A stretch of 64,000 bases of DNA from Arthrobacter sp. ISL-65 (GCF_018613795.1 NZ_JAGGPN010000030.1:28627-92626), one strand, 5' to 3'; counted from the stretch's first letter, positions 20,201 through 28,704 are shown. The notes: a model not told the origin generated them from the letters alone. Numbers and translations: made by a program.

Positions 20201-20357
20201 CGCGTCCAAGTTTAGACGATCCGGGTCCACCTCCCGGCCCCCAGCAACGGCCACGGCACCGTGGGTCGGCGTTTGTCCTGTTCAGAGCTTCATGGCCGCG
20301 CGTCACATGCGGCTGGCTACCCAACCGCTGCTCGACGGCGGACGGGGCTTAACGGCA

Positions 20358-20391
20358 GAAGCCCGCCCCGCCAACCGGCGGAACGGGCTTC
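20358..20391 (-). terminator. Terminator after rpsI
   Basis: Arms gaagcccg (20358-20365) and cgggcttc (20384-20391) enclose a second ccgcc/ggcgg pairing. It lies about 30 bp beyond the rpsI stop, before glmM. Confidence 0.65.
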
Positions 20392-20422
20392 CGGAAGCGC
20401 CTGACGGCGCTTGCAAGCGGAT

Positions 20423-20929
20423 TTAGCGCTTCGAGTACTGCTGAGCCTTGCGGGCCTTCTTGAGACCGGCCTTCTTACGCTCGATGACGCGGGCGTCACG
20501 GCGCAGGTAACCGGCCTTCTTCAGGGTGGCGCGGTTGTTCTCGGTGTCGATCTCGTTCAGTGAACGGGCGATGCCGAGGCGCAGGGCGCCGGCCTGGCCG
20601 GAAATGCCGCCACCGTGGATGCGGGCAATGACGTCGTAGGCACCGTCAAGATCGAGGATCTTGAAGGGCTCGTTGACGTCCTGCTGGTGCAGCTTGTTCG
20701 GGAAGTAGTTGTCCAGCTCGCGGCCGTTGATGGTCCACTTGCCGGTTCCGGGCACGATGCGAACGCGTGCGACGGCTTCCTTGCGGCGGCCAACTGCTGC
20801 GCCGGCGACGGTCAGTGCCGGGCGTTCCTTCTTCGGCGCTTCTGCTTCCGCAGGACCGCTTTCCGAGGTGTAGCTGGTCAGGGTTTCCTCAGCCACGACG
20901 GCTTCGGTGGTCTCTTCGTTCTGAGCCAC
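20423..20929 (-). CDS. rpsI: 30S ribosomal protein S9
   Basis: Small-subunit protein whose C-terminal tail reaches the decoding centre. It has 168 residues, about 40 more than the E. coli protein. The extra part is an acidic N-terminal extension (about 1-45, rich in Glu, Ala and Thr). The core starts [20 protein letters not shown] and ends with the basic [18 protein letters not shown], whose last SKR is conserved. It follows rplM by 38 bp in the usual rplM-rpsI pair. Confidence 0.97.
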   Translation of the reverse strand: MAQNEETTEAVVAEETLTSYTSESGPAEAEAPKKERPALTVAGAAVGRRKEAVARVRIVPGTGKWTINGRELDNYFPNKLHQQDVNEPFKILDLDGAYDVIARIHGGGISGQAGALRLGIARSLNEIDTENNRATLKKAGYLRRDARVIERKKAGLKKARKAQQYSKR

Positions 20930-20967
20930 GGTTCTCCTTGTATAGATAAGTTGTTTGGTGGCCAGGA

Positions 20968-21411
20968 CTACTGGGCGACCTGGGAAATTTCGAAAGTCTT
21001 GGGCTGCTGGGCGGCGTGCGGGTGCTCTGCACCGCGGTAGACCTTCAGCTTGCCCAGCTGCTGTGCAGCGAGGGAGTTCTTGGGGAGCATGCCCTTGATG
21101 GCCTTCTCAACGGCGCGGACCGGGTTGGATTCCAGCAGTTCCGCGTAGTTGACGGAGGTCAGGCCGCCCGGGTAACCGGAGTGGCGGTAGGCGCGCTTCT
21201 GCTCGAGCTTGGCGCCGGTGAGGGCAACCTTCTCAGCGTTGATGATGATGACGAAATCGCCCATGTCCATGTGGGGAGCGAAGGTGGCCTTGTGCTTGCC
21301 GCGCAGCAGGATTGCGGTCTGGCTGGCGAGACGACCAAGGACAACGTCGGTGGCGTCAATGACGTGCCACTGGCGGTTGATATCGCCGGGCTTCGGAGTG
21401 TACGTACGCAC
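20968..21411 (-). CDS. rplM: 50S ribosomal protein L13
   Basis: Early-assembly large-subunit protein. The GTG at 21411 gives a 147-residue protein beginning (M)[19 protein letters not shown], the usual length, with GAGG upstream; an in-frame GTG at 21456 would add 15 residues. Core motifs include [31 protein letters not shown] and the typical [18 protein letters not shown]. It leads the rplM-rpsI unit. Upstream lies the 10-kb accessory segment rather than truA, which often neighbours rplM in actinobacteria. Confidence 0.95.
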   Translation of the reverse strand: MRTYTPKPGDINRQWHVIDATDVVLGRLASQTAILLRGKHKATFAPHMDMGDFVIIINAEKVALTGAKLEQKRAYRHSGYPGGLTSVNYAELLESNPVRAVEKAIKGMLPKNSLAAQQLGKLKVYRGAEHPHAAQQPKTFEISQVAQ

Positions 21412-21719
21412 GGTGTTTGCCTCGTTCTTGTTCTGGCGTTCTTGTTTAGGTGTCACGTAAGGGTGTGCACCTACTATCTATGCGTTACCGGAACAGAGGT
21501 GAGGGCTCTATGAATCCAGTGGTCCTGGAGTCCCGAATGTGCCCGAGGAGTAGTTATCCTGCAACCGGATTCTCAGCGGGCACGCATCATCGAGAAAGGA
21601 CACGCACAACGACTACCAAGAATAGCGCGAACCGGCCGCCGGGGTCAAAATTGGGGTATCCGGTGGCCGGGGTCGTGGAGTCCTGCGCCAGCGCCGGGCC
21701 CTTCCACCGAGGAGTGCAC

Positions 21720-22301
21720 GTGTCTTCAGCAGGTATCGCCGCCGGCGCCTGGCCGCTTTTTGCCTTGGCCATGGCGCTCCTTGGCATTTTACTGAGCCTG
21801 CTTGCTGAACACCTCATCCACCGAGCCCTCCCCCGCCTCGGGGGCCTGCCGGGCGCGCGCACAAGACTTGCGGCGGCGGCACTCACCGGAGCGCTCTGCG
21901 CCGCTTGCGCTGCGGTTCGGAATGGACTGGTGTCCCTGCCGGCCTTTCTAGTGCTGGCTGTCGTCGGCGTACAGCTGGCCCGCATTGATGTGGCCCATCA
22001 TCTACTGCCGAATCCCCTCGTGCTCACACTGCTGGTGGCCGGCCTGGCGCTCCTGGTTTTGGGCAGTTCAGCCACGGCAGAGTGGGCCGAACTGCTCCGC
22101 GCGGCCACTGGGGCGGCCATCCTGTTCGTCATTTTCCTGATTCTGGCCCTGATCTCGCCAAACGGCATTGGCATGGGAGATGTCAAGCTTGCGGCCCCAC
22201 TTCATCCCGGACCGGATGCCCTACAGCAAGGGCCAAGAGAGGCAAAAGGCCATGCAGTTGGAGCTCGCCAACACCCTGGACCAGATGCTGATCTCCGTTG
22301 A
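21720..22301 (+). pseudogene. Truncated A24 prepilin peptidase (TadV/CpaA-like)
   Basis: The first part of a prepilin peptidase, the membrane aspartyl protease that cleaves Flp-type pilins. The GTG at 21720 follows GAGGAG. About five hydrophobic helices are visible, and both catalytic Asp motifs are present: LARIDVAHHLLPNPLV and GIGMGDVKLAA. Immediately after GMGDVKLAA, near 22195-22205, the sequence becomes that of a TadC-like gene in another frame. The peptidase frame then reads about 30 unrelated residues and stops at 22301. The last helices of the enzyme are missing, so it is probably inactive. The deletion interpretation is inference from the two family halves. Confidence 0.75.
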
Positions 22302-22698
22302 GGCCGGGCTCGGCTTTGAAGGCGCCATGTCCCGTGCCGGCGAAAACGGCAAGGGACCCCTGGCGGAGGAACTGGTCCGCACGTTGCAGGACATGCAGGC
22401 GGGCCGGAGCCGCCGCGAAGCCTATCTTGCCTTGGCCGAACGCACCAATATTCCGGAACTGCGCAGCTTTGTGCAGGCCGTGGTCCAGGCGGACACGTAC
22501 GGCATTGCCATTAGCCGCGTCCTTCGTGTCCAGGCCAAGGTTATGCGGGTCAAGCGCCGCCAGCGTGCCGAGGAGAAGGCAATGAAGCTCCCGGTCACCA
22601 TCCTTTTCCCGCTGCTGTTCTTCATCTTCCCAGTCCTATTCATTGCCATCCTCGGCCCTGGCGTCATCAACACCATCGCGACCTTCGCCAACCAGTAA
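22168..22698 (+). pseudogene. C-terminal fragment of TadC-like pilus protein
   Basis: The cytoplasmic T2SSF domain plus last membrane helix of a Tad pilus platform protein. Recognisable sequence starts near 22198 (HFIPDRMPYSKGQERQKAM) and continues with LANTLDQMLISVEAGLGFE, FVQAVVQADTYGIAISRVL and RAEEKAMKLPVTILFPLLFF. The N-terminal membrane segment normally present is absent. The frame is open back to a TTG at 22168, inside the peptidase sequence, but no sensible start or Shine-Dalgarno is seen. It is joined directly to a truncated prepilin peptidase. No tadA ATPase, tadB or flp pilin gene is nearby, so the pilus system has been lost here. Confidence 0.75.
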
Positions 22699-22805
22699 GG
22701 TTCGCGGACTTCCGCAGGATTTACCCACCACAAGGTACCCGCAGAATTTCCACAAGATCCAAGCTTAATCAGGGTTTTCCCAACCTCAGAAAGTAGCCTT
22801 AAGAC

Positions 22806-23267
22806 ATGTCCATTTCAGGTTCCGGAACAGCCGAGAGCAACGCCAACGGCGTCTGCCTTCCGGCGCCTGCGAGCCATGATGGCATGCTTTACAACGAATC
22901 GGAGCGTGCCACCTTGCCCGTCTTAAACCTGGATGTCCTTCACGACCTAGAAGAAGACATGGGCAGCACCGGCGTGGCGCACAACTTCGCCAGGGACTAT
23001 ATAAGGATCTGGGACAAGCGCCGGAGCTACCTCGAAGCGTCGGTTGAAAACGACGACGCGGATGCCGCCATGGACGCCGTGCTCAGCCTGAAGAATTCAG
23101 CCCTGATGGTGGGCGCCGCACGGCTGGCCAAGCTGGCGGTGGACCTGGAACAGCTCGTCAAACACGGAGACCTGCAGGCGGCCCGGCAGATGCTGCCGTG
23201 CGTGGCGCTCACCGGCCAACAGACCGTCAGCGGCCTGAGGCTGGGCTATCTCCCGCCGGAGGTCTGA
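22806..23267 (+). CDS. Hpt-like protein lacking the phospho-histidine
   Basis: A 153-residue protein. After a 35-residue polar leader, the helical part matches a histidine-phosphotransfer (Hpt) fold: LDVLHDLEEDMG, then FARDYIRIWDKRRSYLEASV and VLSLKNSALMVGAARLAKLA. In canonical Hpt domains this last helix reads H-x-L-K-(G/S)-S; here the His position is Leu93. It therefore cannot take part in a normal His-Asp relay and may act as a binding partner or inhibitor. Neighbouring regulator genes suggest a signalling link. It follows the tadC fragment by 107 bp and converges on a response regulator. The fold call is from recalled motif only. Confidence 0.7.
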   Translation: MSISGSGTAESNANGVCLPAPASHDGMLYNESERATLPVLNLDVLHDLEEDMGSTGVAHNFARDYIRIWDKRRSYLEASVENDDADAAMDAVLSLKNSALMVGAARLAKLAVDLEQLVKHGDLQAARQMLPCVALTGQQTVSGLRLGYLPPEV

Positions 23268-23291
23268 GCGCCGCTGCCGGACGCCTAAACC

Positions 23292-24077
23292 CTACTCCGC
23301 CCGCTTCGGCGCCAACCGGTAGCCAACGCCGCGCACCGTGACCAGCCACCGCGGATCCTGCGGGTCTTCCCGGAGCTTGCGGCGCAGGTTGCCGATGTGG
23401 ACCTCGACGGCCCTTTCGTCGGCTTCGCTGATGTAGGTGTCCTCGCCGTAGTACTCGCCCCGCACCACGCGCACCAGATCGGCCCGGGTGCGCACCGCGC
23501 CCGTTCCCTTCAGCAGCTCGTGCAGCAGGTCGAATTCGCTCCGGGTCAGCCCCAGCGGCGTGCCGCCCAGGGCGACGGTCCGGGTTTCGGTATCGAGTGC
23601 CAGCCCGTTGTGCTGCAACACGGCGCCCCGGCGCGAACCGGCGGGCCCGGCGGAGCCAACCGGCCCGGACTCGGCAGGAGTCGGAGCATCATCACCGGCA
23701 GCAACCCGGGGCCTGCGCAGCATCGCCGTTATCCGCGCCCGCAGTTCCCGCGGCCGGAAGGGCTTGACGATGTAGTCGTCCGCTCCGCCCTGGAGTGCCG
23801 TGATGGTGTCAAGCTCCTCATCCCGGCCGGTCAGCATCACAACGTAGGCGTCACTGAATTGCCGGATGCGCCGAAGGACTTCAAAACCGTCAATGTCCGG
23901 AAGACCGACGTCGAGAGTTATTACGTTCGCCTGGCGCTGCCTGGCCACATCAACCCCGTCACGCCCGGTCCCTGCCGAGTGCACCTCAAAACCAGCCTGC
24001 TGCAAAACCGCGTCGAGGAGATTCCGAACGTCCACATCATCCTCGATGACCACGGCAACACCAAGATCACCCACCAC
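23292..24077 (-). CDS. OmpR-family response regulator
   Basis: A 261-residue two-domain regulator. The receiver (about 5-120) has the acidic pair EDD near residue 12, the phospho-Asp in ITLDVGLPDIDGFEVL, and the conserved Lys in DYIVKPFRPREL. A Pro/Gly/Ala linker (about 130-155) follows, then a winged-helix DNA-binding domain (about 160-258) with LTRSEFDLLHELLKG and VEVHIGNLRRKLREDP. The GTG start at 24077 has GAGG upstream. It is divergent from the histidine kinase at 24337 and is probably its partner, although the two are not cotranscribed. The linker is more variable than the domains. Confidence 0.92.
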   Translation of the reverse strand: MVGDLGVAVVIEDDVDVRNLLDAVLQQAGFEVHSAGTGRDGVDVARQRQANVITLDVGLPDIDGFEVLRRIRQFSDAYVVMLTGRDEELDTITALQGGADDYIVKPFRPRELRARITAMLRRPRVAAGDDAPTPAESGPVGSAGPAGSRRGAVLQHNGLALDTETRTVALGGTPLGLTRSEFDLLHELLKGTGAVRTRADLVRVVRGEYYGEDTYISEADERAVEVHIGNLRRKLREDPQDPRWLVTVRGVGYRLAPKRAE

Positions 24078-24248
24078 TACCTCTATCCAGGTAAAACCAC
24101 CGCACAGCCCAGCGCAATGCGGTAAGCGTTACCAGATTACCTACGCTACAACGTAGAAGGGCTCGAAGAGCGAAAATTACCCATATCTTTTAGAGGTACA
24201 CCGGACACCAGCGCCGCCCCTCCAAATACCAAAGAATAGGTGTGCATA

Positions 24249-24332
24249 ATGGGCATCATGTCTTCGTATAACCACGAGCGGTCTCGGAATTTGGAAGAGC
24301 AGGCCAGCACCGGGCGCAGCCGCATTGGGTGA
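24249..24332 (+). other. Possible 27-codon upstream ORF before the kinase
   Basis: An ATG at 24249 opens a 27-codon frame ending in TGA at 24330-24332, 4 nt before the GTG at 24337 used for the histidine kinase. The peptide starts MGIMSSYNHERSR. Either it is a leader peptide coupled to kinase translation, or the true kinase N-terminus lies here and a frameshift separates it. Its Shine-Dalgarno is weak. Confidence 0.3.
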
Positions 24333-24336
24333 GCAC

Positions 24337-25992
24337 GTGCTGGTCCGTGACACGGACCGATTCTTCCGCCGGCTGCAGCCCCGCATCCAGGTGGCGCTCT
24401 GCCAGCTCCCGGTGACGGTCATTCTCGCCGCGCTGGCGATTGCCGCCCCCGCTGTCTGGCCGACGCTCATTGAGAGCGGCGTGTTTATTGCGGCCATCAT
24501 CATGATGATGGCGTTGTTTCTTGCCTGCTTTCTGGTTCCCTGGGAGCGGCTTTCAGCCAACGCCTATCTGGTAATTCCGGTGCTGGATCTGGTGGTCATC
24601 GGACTCGCCCGTAATGGCGCGGTCCCTGCCGTAGCCGGGCTGGGAGTTCTGGCGATATTTCCGGTGATCTGGCTGTCCAGCTCCGGGGCCTTCGCCCGGA
24701 CCACTATCTTCCTAAGCTTTTTCGGCACCTTGCTCATCTCCTCTCCGACACTGGTGCAAAAGTTTCCCAACACTTCACCTTCCGACATTGCCACCGCATT
24801 TCTGCTTCCGCTAATGATGCTGGCCGTATCGCTGGCAATCAGGTTCGCCAGCGCCAATGTGCGGCTGCAGCGCCAGAGGCTGGAGAAAAAGGACGCTGAA
24901 CTCCGCGAACTGCTCGTGGAAAGCAGAAACCGTGAACGGCTGCTCAAGACCATCTTGGACACCACCGACGTTGGAATTGTGGCCGTGGATGCGGACGGCC
25001 AGAAGGTTCTGGTCAACGACCAGCAGAAAACCTTCCGGCAGGCGGCGGCCCCCGCCGGCACGGAGCAGCCGCTGGAGGCACAGCAGCTCATGTTCGGCCA
25101 GGACCGGGTGACCCCGCTTCCGCTGGACAAGCGCCCCATCCGACGCGCCGTTGCCGGAGAGACTTTCGCCGATTACCTGGTGTGGCTGGGCGAGGGATCC
25201 TCGCAAAAGGCCGTCTCCACGGCCGCGCGGGTCATCAAGAACGACGACGGCGGGTTCAGTGGGGCGGTCATCGCCTACACCGACGTCACAGGCTTGGTGG
25301 AGGCTCTCTCCGCCAAGGAAGAGCTGATCTCCAACGTCTCCCACGAATTCCGCAGTCCGCTGATGTCAGTCCTGGGCAATGTTGACCTGGTGCTGGATGA
25401 AGCGGACGGCCTGTCCCCCGACTCCGTGCACCGGCTGGAAGTGGTGCAGCGCAATGCCGAACGGCTGCTTTCCCTGGTCTCCGAGCTGCTTGTGTCGGCG
25501 TCTGCCGTCCTGGCTGTGCATCCTCGCCGGACCGACCTGGCAGGGCTGATCGAGAACAGCATCGGCTCCGTCCAGGCGCAGGCCGACGCCAGCAACGTCT
25601 TCCTGGCCACCGACGTCCCGGCGCCGCTGTGGGCGCACGCTGACCCGCTCCGCATCGGTCAAGCTCTGGACAACTTGGTGTCCAATGCCGTCAAATACTC
25701 TCCCGACGGCGGCAAAGTCACCGTGAGTGCCCGGCGCAGTGACTCTTGGGTGCAGCTGACGGTCCAGGACACTGGCATGGGCATCAGTGAAGAGGAAACA
25801 TCGCAAGTCTTCACGCGATTCTTCCGCACCCAGGCGGCGCGCCAGGCCGCCATTCCTGGGGTGGGGCTGGGCCTGTCCATTACCAAGACCATCGTGGAGC
25901 GGCACGGCGGTGCCATTTCCTGCGCCAGCAAGCCCGGCGCAGGCACCACCTTCACCCTCATGCTGCCGGCTGAGGGCGCCCCGGAATCCTAA
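24337..25992 (+). CDS. PAS-containing membrane sensor histidine kinase
   Basis: A 551-residue kinase. The first 180 or so residues hold about five or six hydrophobic helices (for example VTVILAALAIAAPAVW and FIAAIIMMMALFLACFL) with almost no extracellular domain, followed by a coiled-coil and a PAS domain (about 195-320; ILDTTDVGIVAVDADGQ, VIAYTDVTG). HisKA has the phosphoacceptor in NVSHEFRSPLMSVLGN. HATPase_c has N-box LDNLVSNAVKYSPDGG, VQDTGMGI and GVGLGLSI. The GTG at 24337 follows GGGTGAG; a TTG at 24325 is an alternative. The divergent response regulator is the likely partner. The signal is unknown and may be intramembrane or cytoplasmic. Confidence 0.9.
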   Translation: MLVRDTDRFFRRLQPRIQVALCQLPVTVILAALAIAAPAVWPTLIESGVFIAAIIMMMALFLACFLVPWERLSANAYLVIPVLDLVVIGLARNGAVPAVAGLGVLAIFPVIWLSSSGAFARTTIFLSFFGTLLISSPTLVQKFPNTSPSDIATAFLLPLMMLAVSLAIRFASANVRLQRQRLEKKDAELRELLVESRNRERLLKTILDTTDVGIVAVDADGQKVLVNDQQKTFRQAAAPAGTEQPLEAQQLMFGQDRVTPLPLDKRPIRRAVAGETFADYLVWLGEGSSQKAVSTAARVIKNDDGGFSGAVIAYTDVTGLVEALSAKEELISNVSHEFRSPLMSVLGNVDLVLDEADGLSPDSVHRLEVVQRNAERLLSLVSELLVSASAVLAVHPRRTDLAGLIENSIGSVQAQADASNVFLATDVPAPLWAHADPLRIGQALDNLVSNAVKYSPDGGKVTVSARRSDSWVQLTVQDTGMGISEEETSQVFTRFFRTQAARQAAIPGVGLGLSITKTIVERHGGAISCASKPGAGTTFTLMLPAEGAPES

Positions 25993-25999
25993 CCAGAAC

Positions 26000-26485
26000 C
26001 TAGTCCAGCGGCAGGGTCACGGTGACGGTCGTTCCCGCCGAGGGAGCCGACTCGATCGCCATCTTGCCGCCCGCGGAACCGACAGCAAGGCGCATGAGCC
26101 GCAGCCCCATGCCCGAGTGCCGGCCATGGGTGGCGGCCTCCACGTCGAACCCGCCGCCGTCGTCGGTCACACGGAGCTGGACAGCATGATTGTCCCCTGA
26201 TCGGCAGACGCAGCACAGCCGGACTGTCACGGAGGACGCTCCGGCAAATTTATGGATGTTGCTCAGGAGTTCCTGCGCTGCCCGGTAGAGCAGCGTGGCG
26301 GACTTCCTGTCCACTTCCATTCCATGATGGGGCGCCTCAAGGTGCACGGTGGTCCCGCGTTCGCGCAGCGGGAGGGCCAAACGGTCAATCGCCCCCGCGA
26401 CGCCAAGCGCATAGAAATCAACCGGATGCGTATCGGTAAGGACGCCACGGACTGCGACGACATCGTCGCTTGTTACGGATTTCAT
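26000..26485 (-). CDS. ATPase-only fragment of a NarX-type histidine kinase
   Basis: A 161-residue protein consisting essentially of an HATPase_c domain: LLYRAAQELLSNIHKFAGAS (N-box region), VTDDGGGFDVEA, GMGLRLMRLAVGSAGG and SAPSAGTTVTVTLPL. The first 40 residues resemble the end of a HisKA_3 dimerisation domain (THPVDFYALGVAGAIDRL), but the phosphoacceptor His and all sensor parts are missing. It lies 96 bp downstream of a response regulator on the same strand. It could be the remnant of a full kinase or a stand-alone ATPase with a Ser/Thr kinase-like or modulating role. Its stop is only 7 bp from the convergent kinase stop. Confidence 0.75.
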   Translation of the reverse strand: MKSVTSDDVVAVRGVLTDTHPVDFYALGVAGAIDRLALPLRERGTTVHLEAPHHGMEVDRKSATLLYRAAQELLSNIHKFAGASSVTVRLCCVCRSGDNHAVQLRVTDDGGGFDVEAATHGRHSGMGLRLMRLAVGSAGGKMAIESAPSAGTTVTVTLPLD

Positions 26486-26581
26486 GTTCCAACTGTGCGC
26501 CTGGCGCCTTGTTATTTTCTTGTAACTTTCCGGCGTGTCCCCCGTTTGAAGGGGCGCATCAGAGGCGTGCGCCGCTTACCG

Positions 26582-27418
26582 CTACGCGAGTGTGTAGCCA
26601 GCACCCCGGACCGTCTTGAGCCAGCGTGGTTTCCGCGCGTCGTCACCCAGCTTCCGGCGCAGGTTGCCGATGTGTGTTTCGATGATCCGGCCGGGGTCCC
26701 GCGTCCCGACCACGCCGACTTCCGGGTTACCTGATTCCCGCTTCACAAGGCCCAGAAGCCCGACGAGTTCCGTCTTGGTGACCACACCGCTACCGCGCTG
26801 CAGGAGGATGTGCAGCAGGTCGAACTCGGTGCGGGTTAGCTGCAGCGCACGCCCTCCGAGGGTGGCGGCGCGGGATGCGCTGTCGATCTCGAGGCCCTTG
26901 TGCTCGTAGCGGTGCTCATAGCCCCGGGCCGCAACAACGCCCTGGGCCATAGCGGGTGCCGGCACGGTCTCCCTCGTCACTGAGGCCCGCAGCCGCGGCG
27001 AGACCAGGGGCGCTTCTCGGGGCGTCACGATCGGCGGGACGGTCAGGTGCCGGGGCCGGCGCAGCATGCCGTCAACGCGGGCCCGGAGCTCCCGTGGCCG
27101 GATGGGCTTGACCATGTAATCATCCGCCCCGGCGTCGAACGCCTTCAGGGTGGCCCGGAGGTCGCCCCGCGCGGTGATAATCAGGATGTAGGTGTGGCTG
27201 AACTCGCGGATGCGCCGCAGTATGTCGTAGCCGTCGGTGTCCGGAAGCACCAGGTCCAGCGTGACAGTGTCCGGCTGCTTGGCCCGCACCAGCGCCAGCC
27301 CGGATTCGCCGGTGGCAGCGCAGTGCACTTCGAATCCGGCTTCCCCGAGCGTCGACCGCAACAAGGACCGGACTTCCTCATCCCGATCGATAACGACAAC
27401 GACGCGACGATCATTCAT
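26582..27418 (-). CDS. OmpR-family response regulator
   Basis: A 278-residue two-domain regulator, paralogous to the one at 23292. The receiver has the acidic pair IDRDEE, phospho-Asp in VTLDLVLPDTDGYDIL, switch Thr in LIITARGD and Lys in DYMVKPIRPRELRAR. After a linker of about 45 residues comes a winged helix with LTRTEFDLLHILLQRGSG and IETHIGNLRRKLGDDARKP. The kinase fragment downstream is its only local partner and lacks a phosphoacceptor. Control by the PAS kinase at 24337 or by phosphate from elsewhere is possible but not shown. The two regulators look like an old local duplication. Confidence 0.9.
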   Translation of the reverse strand: MNDRRVVVVIDRDEEVRSLLRSTLGEAGFEVHCAATGESGLALVRAKQPDTVTLDLVLPDTDGYDILRRIREFSHTYILIITARGDLRATLKAFDAGADDYMVKPIRPRELRARVDGMLRRPRHLTVPPIVTPREAPLVSPRLRASVTRETVPAPAMAQGVVAARGYEHRYEHKGLEIDSASRAATLGGRALQLTRTEFDLLHILLQRGSGVVTKTELVGLLGLVKRESGNPEVGVVGTRDPGRIIETHIGNLRRKLGDDARKPRWLKTVRGAGYTLA

Positions 27419-27459
27419 CCCTTACCCCCTGTAAGGACAGCATGATTAAAGACTGCGTC

Positions 27460-27678
27460 TCAGCCTACTAGTCGAGCCCGCCCAAACGGGGCACTCCCCA
27501 AGAACTCGGACGCACCTTCGTCATCGCTGACACTGACGGTGACCTCGTCCGTGCTGATACAAAAGACACTGCGAAGGACTTGGACGACTACCTCTACGAC
27601 ATCGGCCGTCGTAGCCGAGGTCCATTCCGAGCTCGGCCTCACCGGAATTAACGGCACGATCACCGAACGGAAGTGCAT
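27460..27678 (-). CDS. Possible 72-residue hypothetical protein
   Basis: Open frame from an ATG at 27678, upstream of the response regulator, encoding a peptide with a helix-like TTADVVEVVVQVLRSVF and a strand-like DEVTVSVSDDEG. The composition looks protein-like and third positions are moderately GC-rich. The Shine-Dalgarno is poor, and the start sits almost on the divergent VOC gene start. An in-frame ATG at 27708 is an alternative. I do not recognise the family; it may be spurious. Confidence 0.3.
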   Translation of the reverse strand: MHFRSVIVPLIPVRPSSEWTSATTADVVEVVVQVLRSVFCISTDEVTVSVSDDEGASEFLGSAPFGRARLVG

Positions 27679-27682
27679 CCCT

Positions 27683-28444
27683 ATGACATCGCGAGACACA
27701 TACTCCATCGGCGTGCCCTGCCGGGTCGACACTTTCCAGCCAGATCCGCGGGCTGCCATGGACTTTTACGGTCCACTTTTTGGCTGGACTTTTGATGATC
27801 CAACGCCGATGCCGGCCGGGCTCGAGGGCGACTACTTCGCTGCGCGCCTCGGCGGGCGGCTGGTGGCCGGGATCGGCCAGGCGCCGCCGCTGTCACCGGC
27901 GGTGTGGAGCACCTACGTACGGGTCGACGACGTCGCGCAGACACTCGCTCGTGCAGAACAGGCGGGAGGCACGCTGCTGGCAGGACCGTTTGGGGCCGGC
28001 TCAGATGGGCGCCTTGCTGTGCTTGCCGACGCCACAGGCGTCCCGTTCTGCCTGTGCCAGGATGGCGCGTGCGACGGCGATCGGGTCGCCAATGAGCCCA
28101 ACTCCTGGGCAATGAGCTCGCTGCACACCACTGATATCGAACAGGCGCGGGCCTTCTACGGCGCCCTGTTCGACTGGGAACTCGGGTCGGAGCCGGACGC
28201 CGCCTTCTCTCTGTGGAGACGCGCAGGCGAAGTGGTGGCGGTCGTGACGGCGACCGACGGGGTCGCGGTCCCGCCGCATTGGAGTGTCAACTTTGCTGTC
28301 CGCGACGCGGACTTCTTCGCCGGGCACGCCGTGGACCTGAGCGGCACGCTGTTGATGCCGCCGATGAGCACGCCGGGATTTCGCAGCGCTGTCATTCGCG
28401 ACCCGCAAGGGGGCTTCATCGCGGTCAGCGCGCCCATCAGCTGA
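27683..28444 (+). CDS. VOC family (glyoxalase-like) protein
   Basis: A 253-residue protein built of two tandem vicinal-oxygen-chelate modules, each beginning with a family-like segment: RAAMDFYGPLFGWTF near residue 20 and QARAFYGALFDWEL near residue 155. Each ends with a strand such as VLADATGVPFCLCQ or VIRDPQGGFIAVSAP. Two-module proteins of this type are often annotated as glyoxalase/bleomycin-resistance-like or hydroxylase-associated; the substrate is unknown. The ATG at 27683 gives MTSRDTYSIGVPC; an upstream open frame adds 48 unlikely residues. It stands alone on the plus strand. Confidence 0.85.
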   Translation: MTSRDTYSIGVPCRVDTFQPDPRAAMDFYGPLFGWTFDDPTPMPAGLEGDYFAARLGGRLVAGIGQAPPLSPAVWSTYVRVDDVAQTLARAEQAGGTLLAGPFGAGSDGRLAVLADATGVPFCLCQDGACDGDRVANEPNSWAMSSLHTTDIEQARAFYGALFDWELGSEPDAAFSLWRRAGEVVAVVTATDGVAVPPHWSVNFAVRDADFFAGHAVDLSGTLLMPPMSTPGFRSAVIRDPQGGFIAVSAPIS

Positions 28445-28448
28445 GCGC

Positions 28449-28610
28449 TTAAGCCTCAAGGTACCAAAGGAGCTCATCCAACTCGATGACTGTAGATATA
28501 TCCGGGGAGCGTCCTCGAACATCCATGTCACTGGTGGGCAGGCGAATCGTGACGCCTGCCTCCTCCTTCGCGTCAGGAAATCCTCCTACGCCGGTTATGT
28601 TCAGTGACAC
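28449..28610 (-). CDS. Small hypothetical protein, perhaps N-terminally truncated
   Basis: A 53-codon frame from a GTG at 28610, ending 5 bp from the VOC gene stop. The end of the peptide, TVIELDELLWYLEA, and the strand-like AGVTIRLPTSDMDVRG look like real protein rather than antisense noise. The same frame stays protein-like about 15 codons upstream of the GTG (GAG TGG TTA CTT CTT) and is then closed by a TGA with no start, so this may be the tail of a damaged gene. I do not recognise the family. Confidence 0.4.
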   Translation of the reverse strand: MSLNITGVGGFPDAKEEAGVTIRLPTSDMDVRGRSPDISTVIELDELLWYLEA

Positions 28611-28704
28611 CTCGTCCGAGCCAGTGAGGGTCTGAAGAAGTAACCACTCGGATCGGGCGGAGGGTCATCACCACGACTCGATGATTCACAGTTGGAGGAC
28701 CCTA

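Noticed and set aside
28001..28531. 176-codon minus-strand frame overlapping the VOC gene
   Set aside because: It is antisense to the VOC modules, which show clear family motifs on the plus strand; the predicted product has no protein-like pattern.
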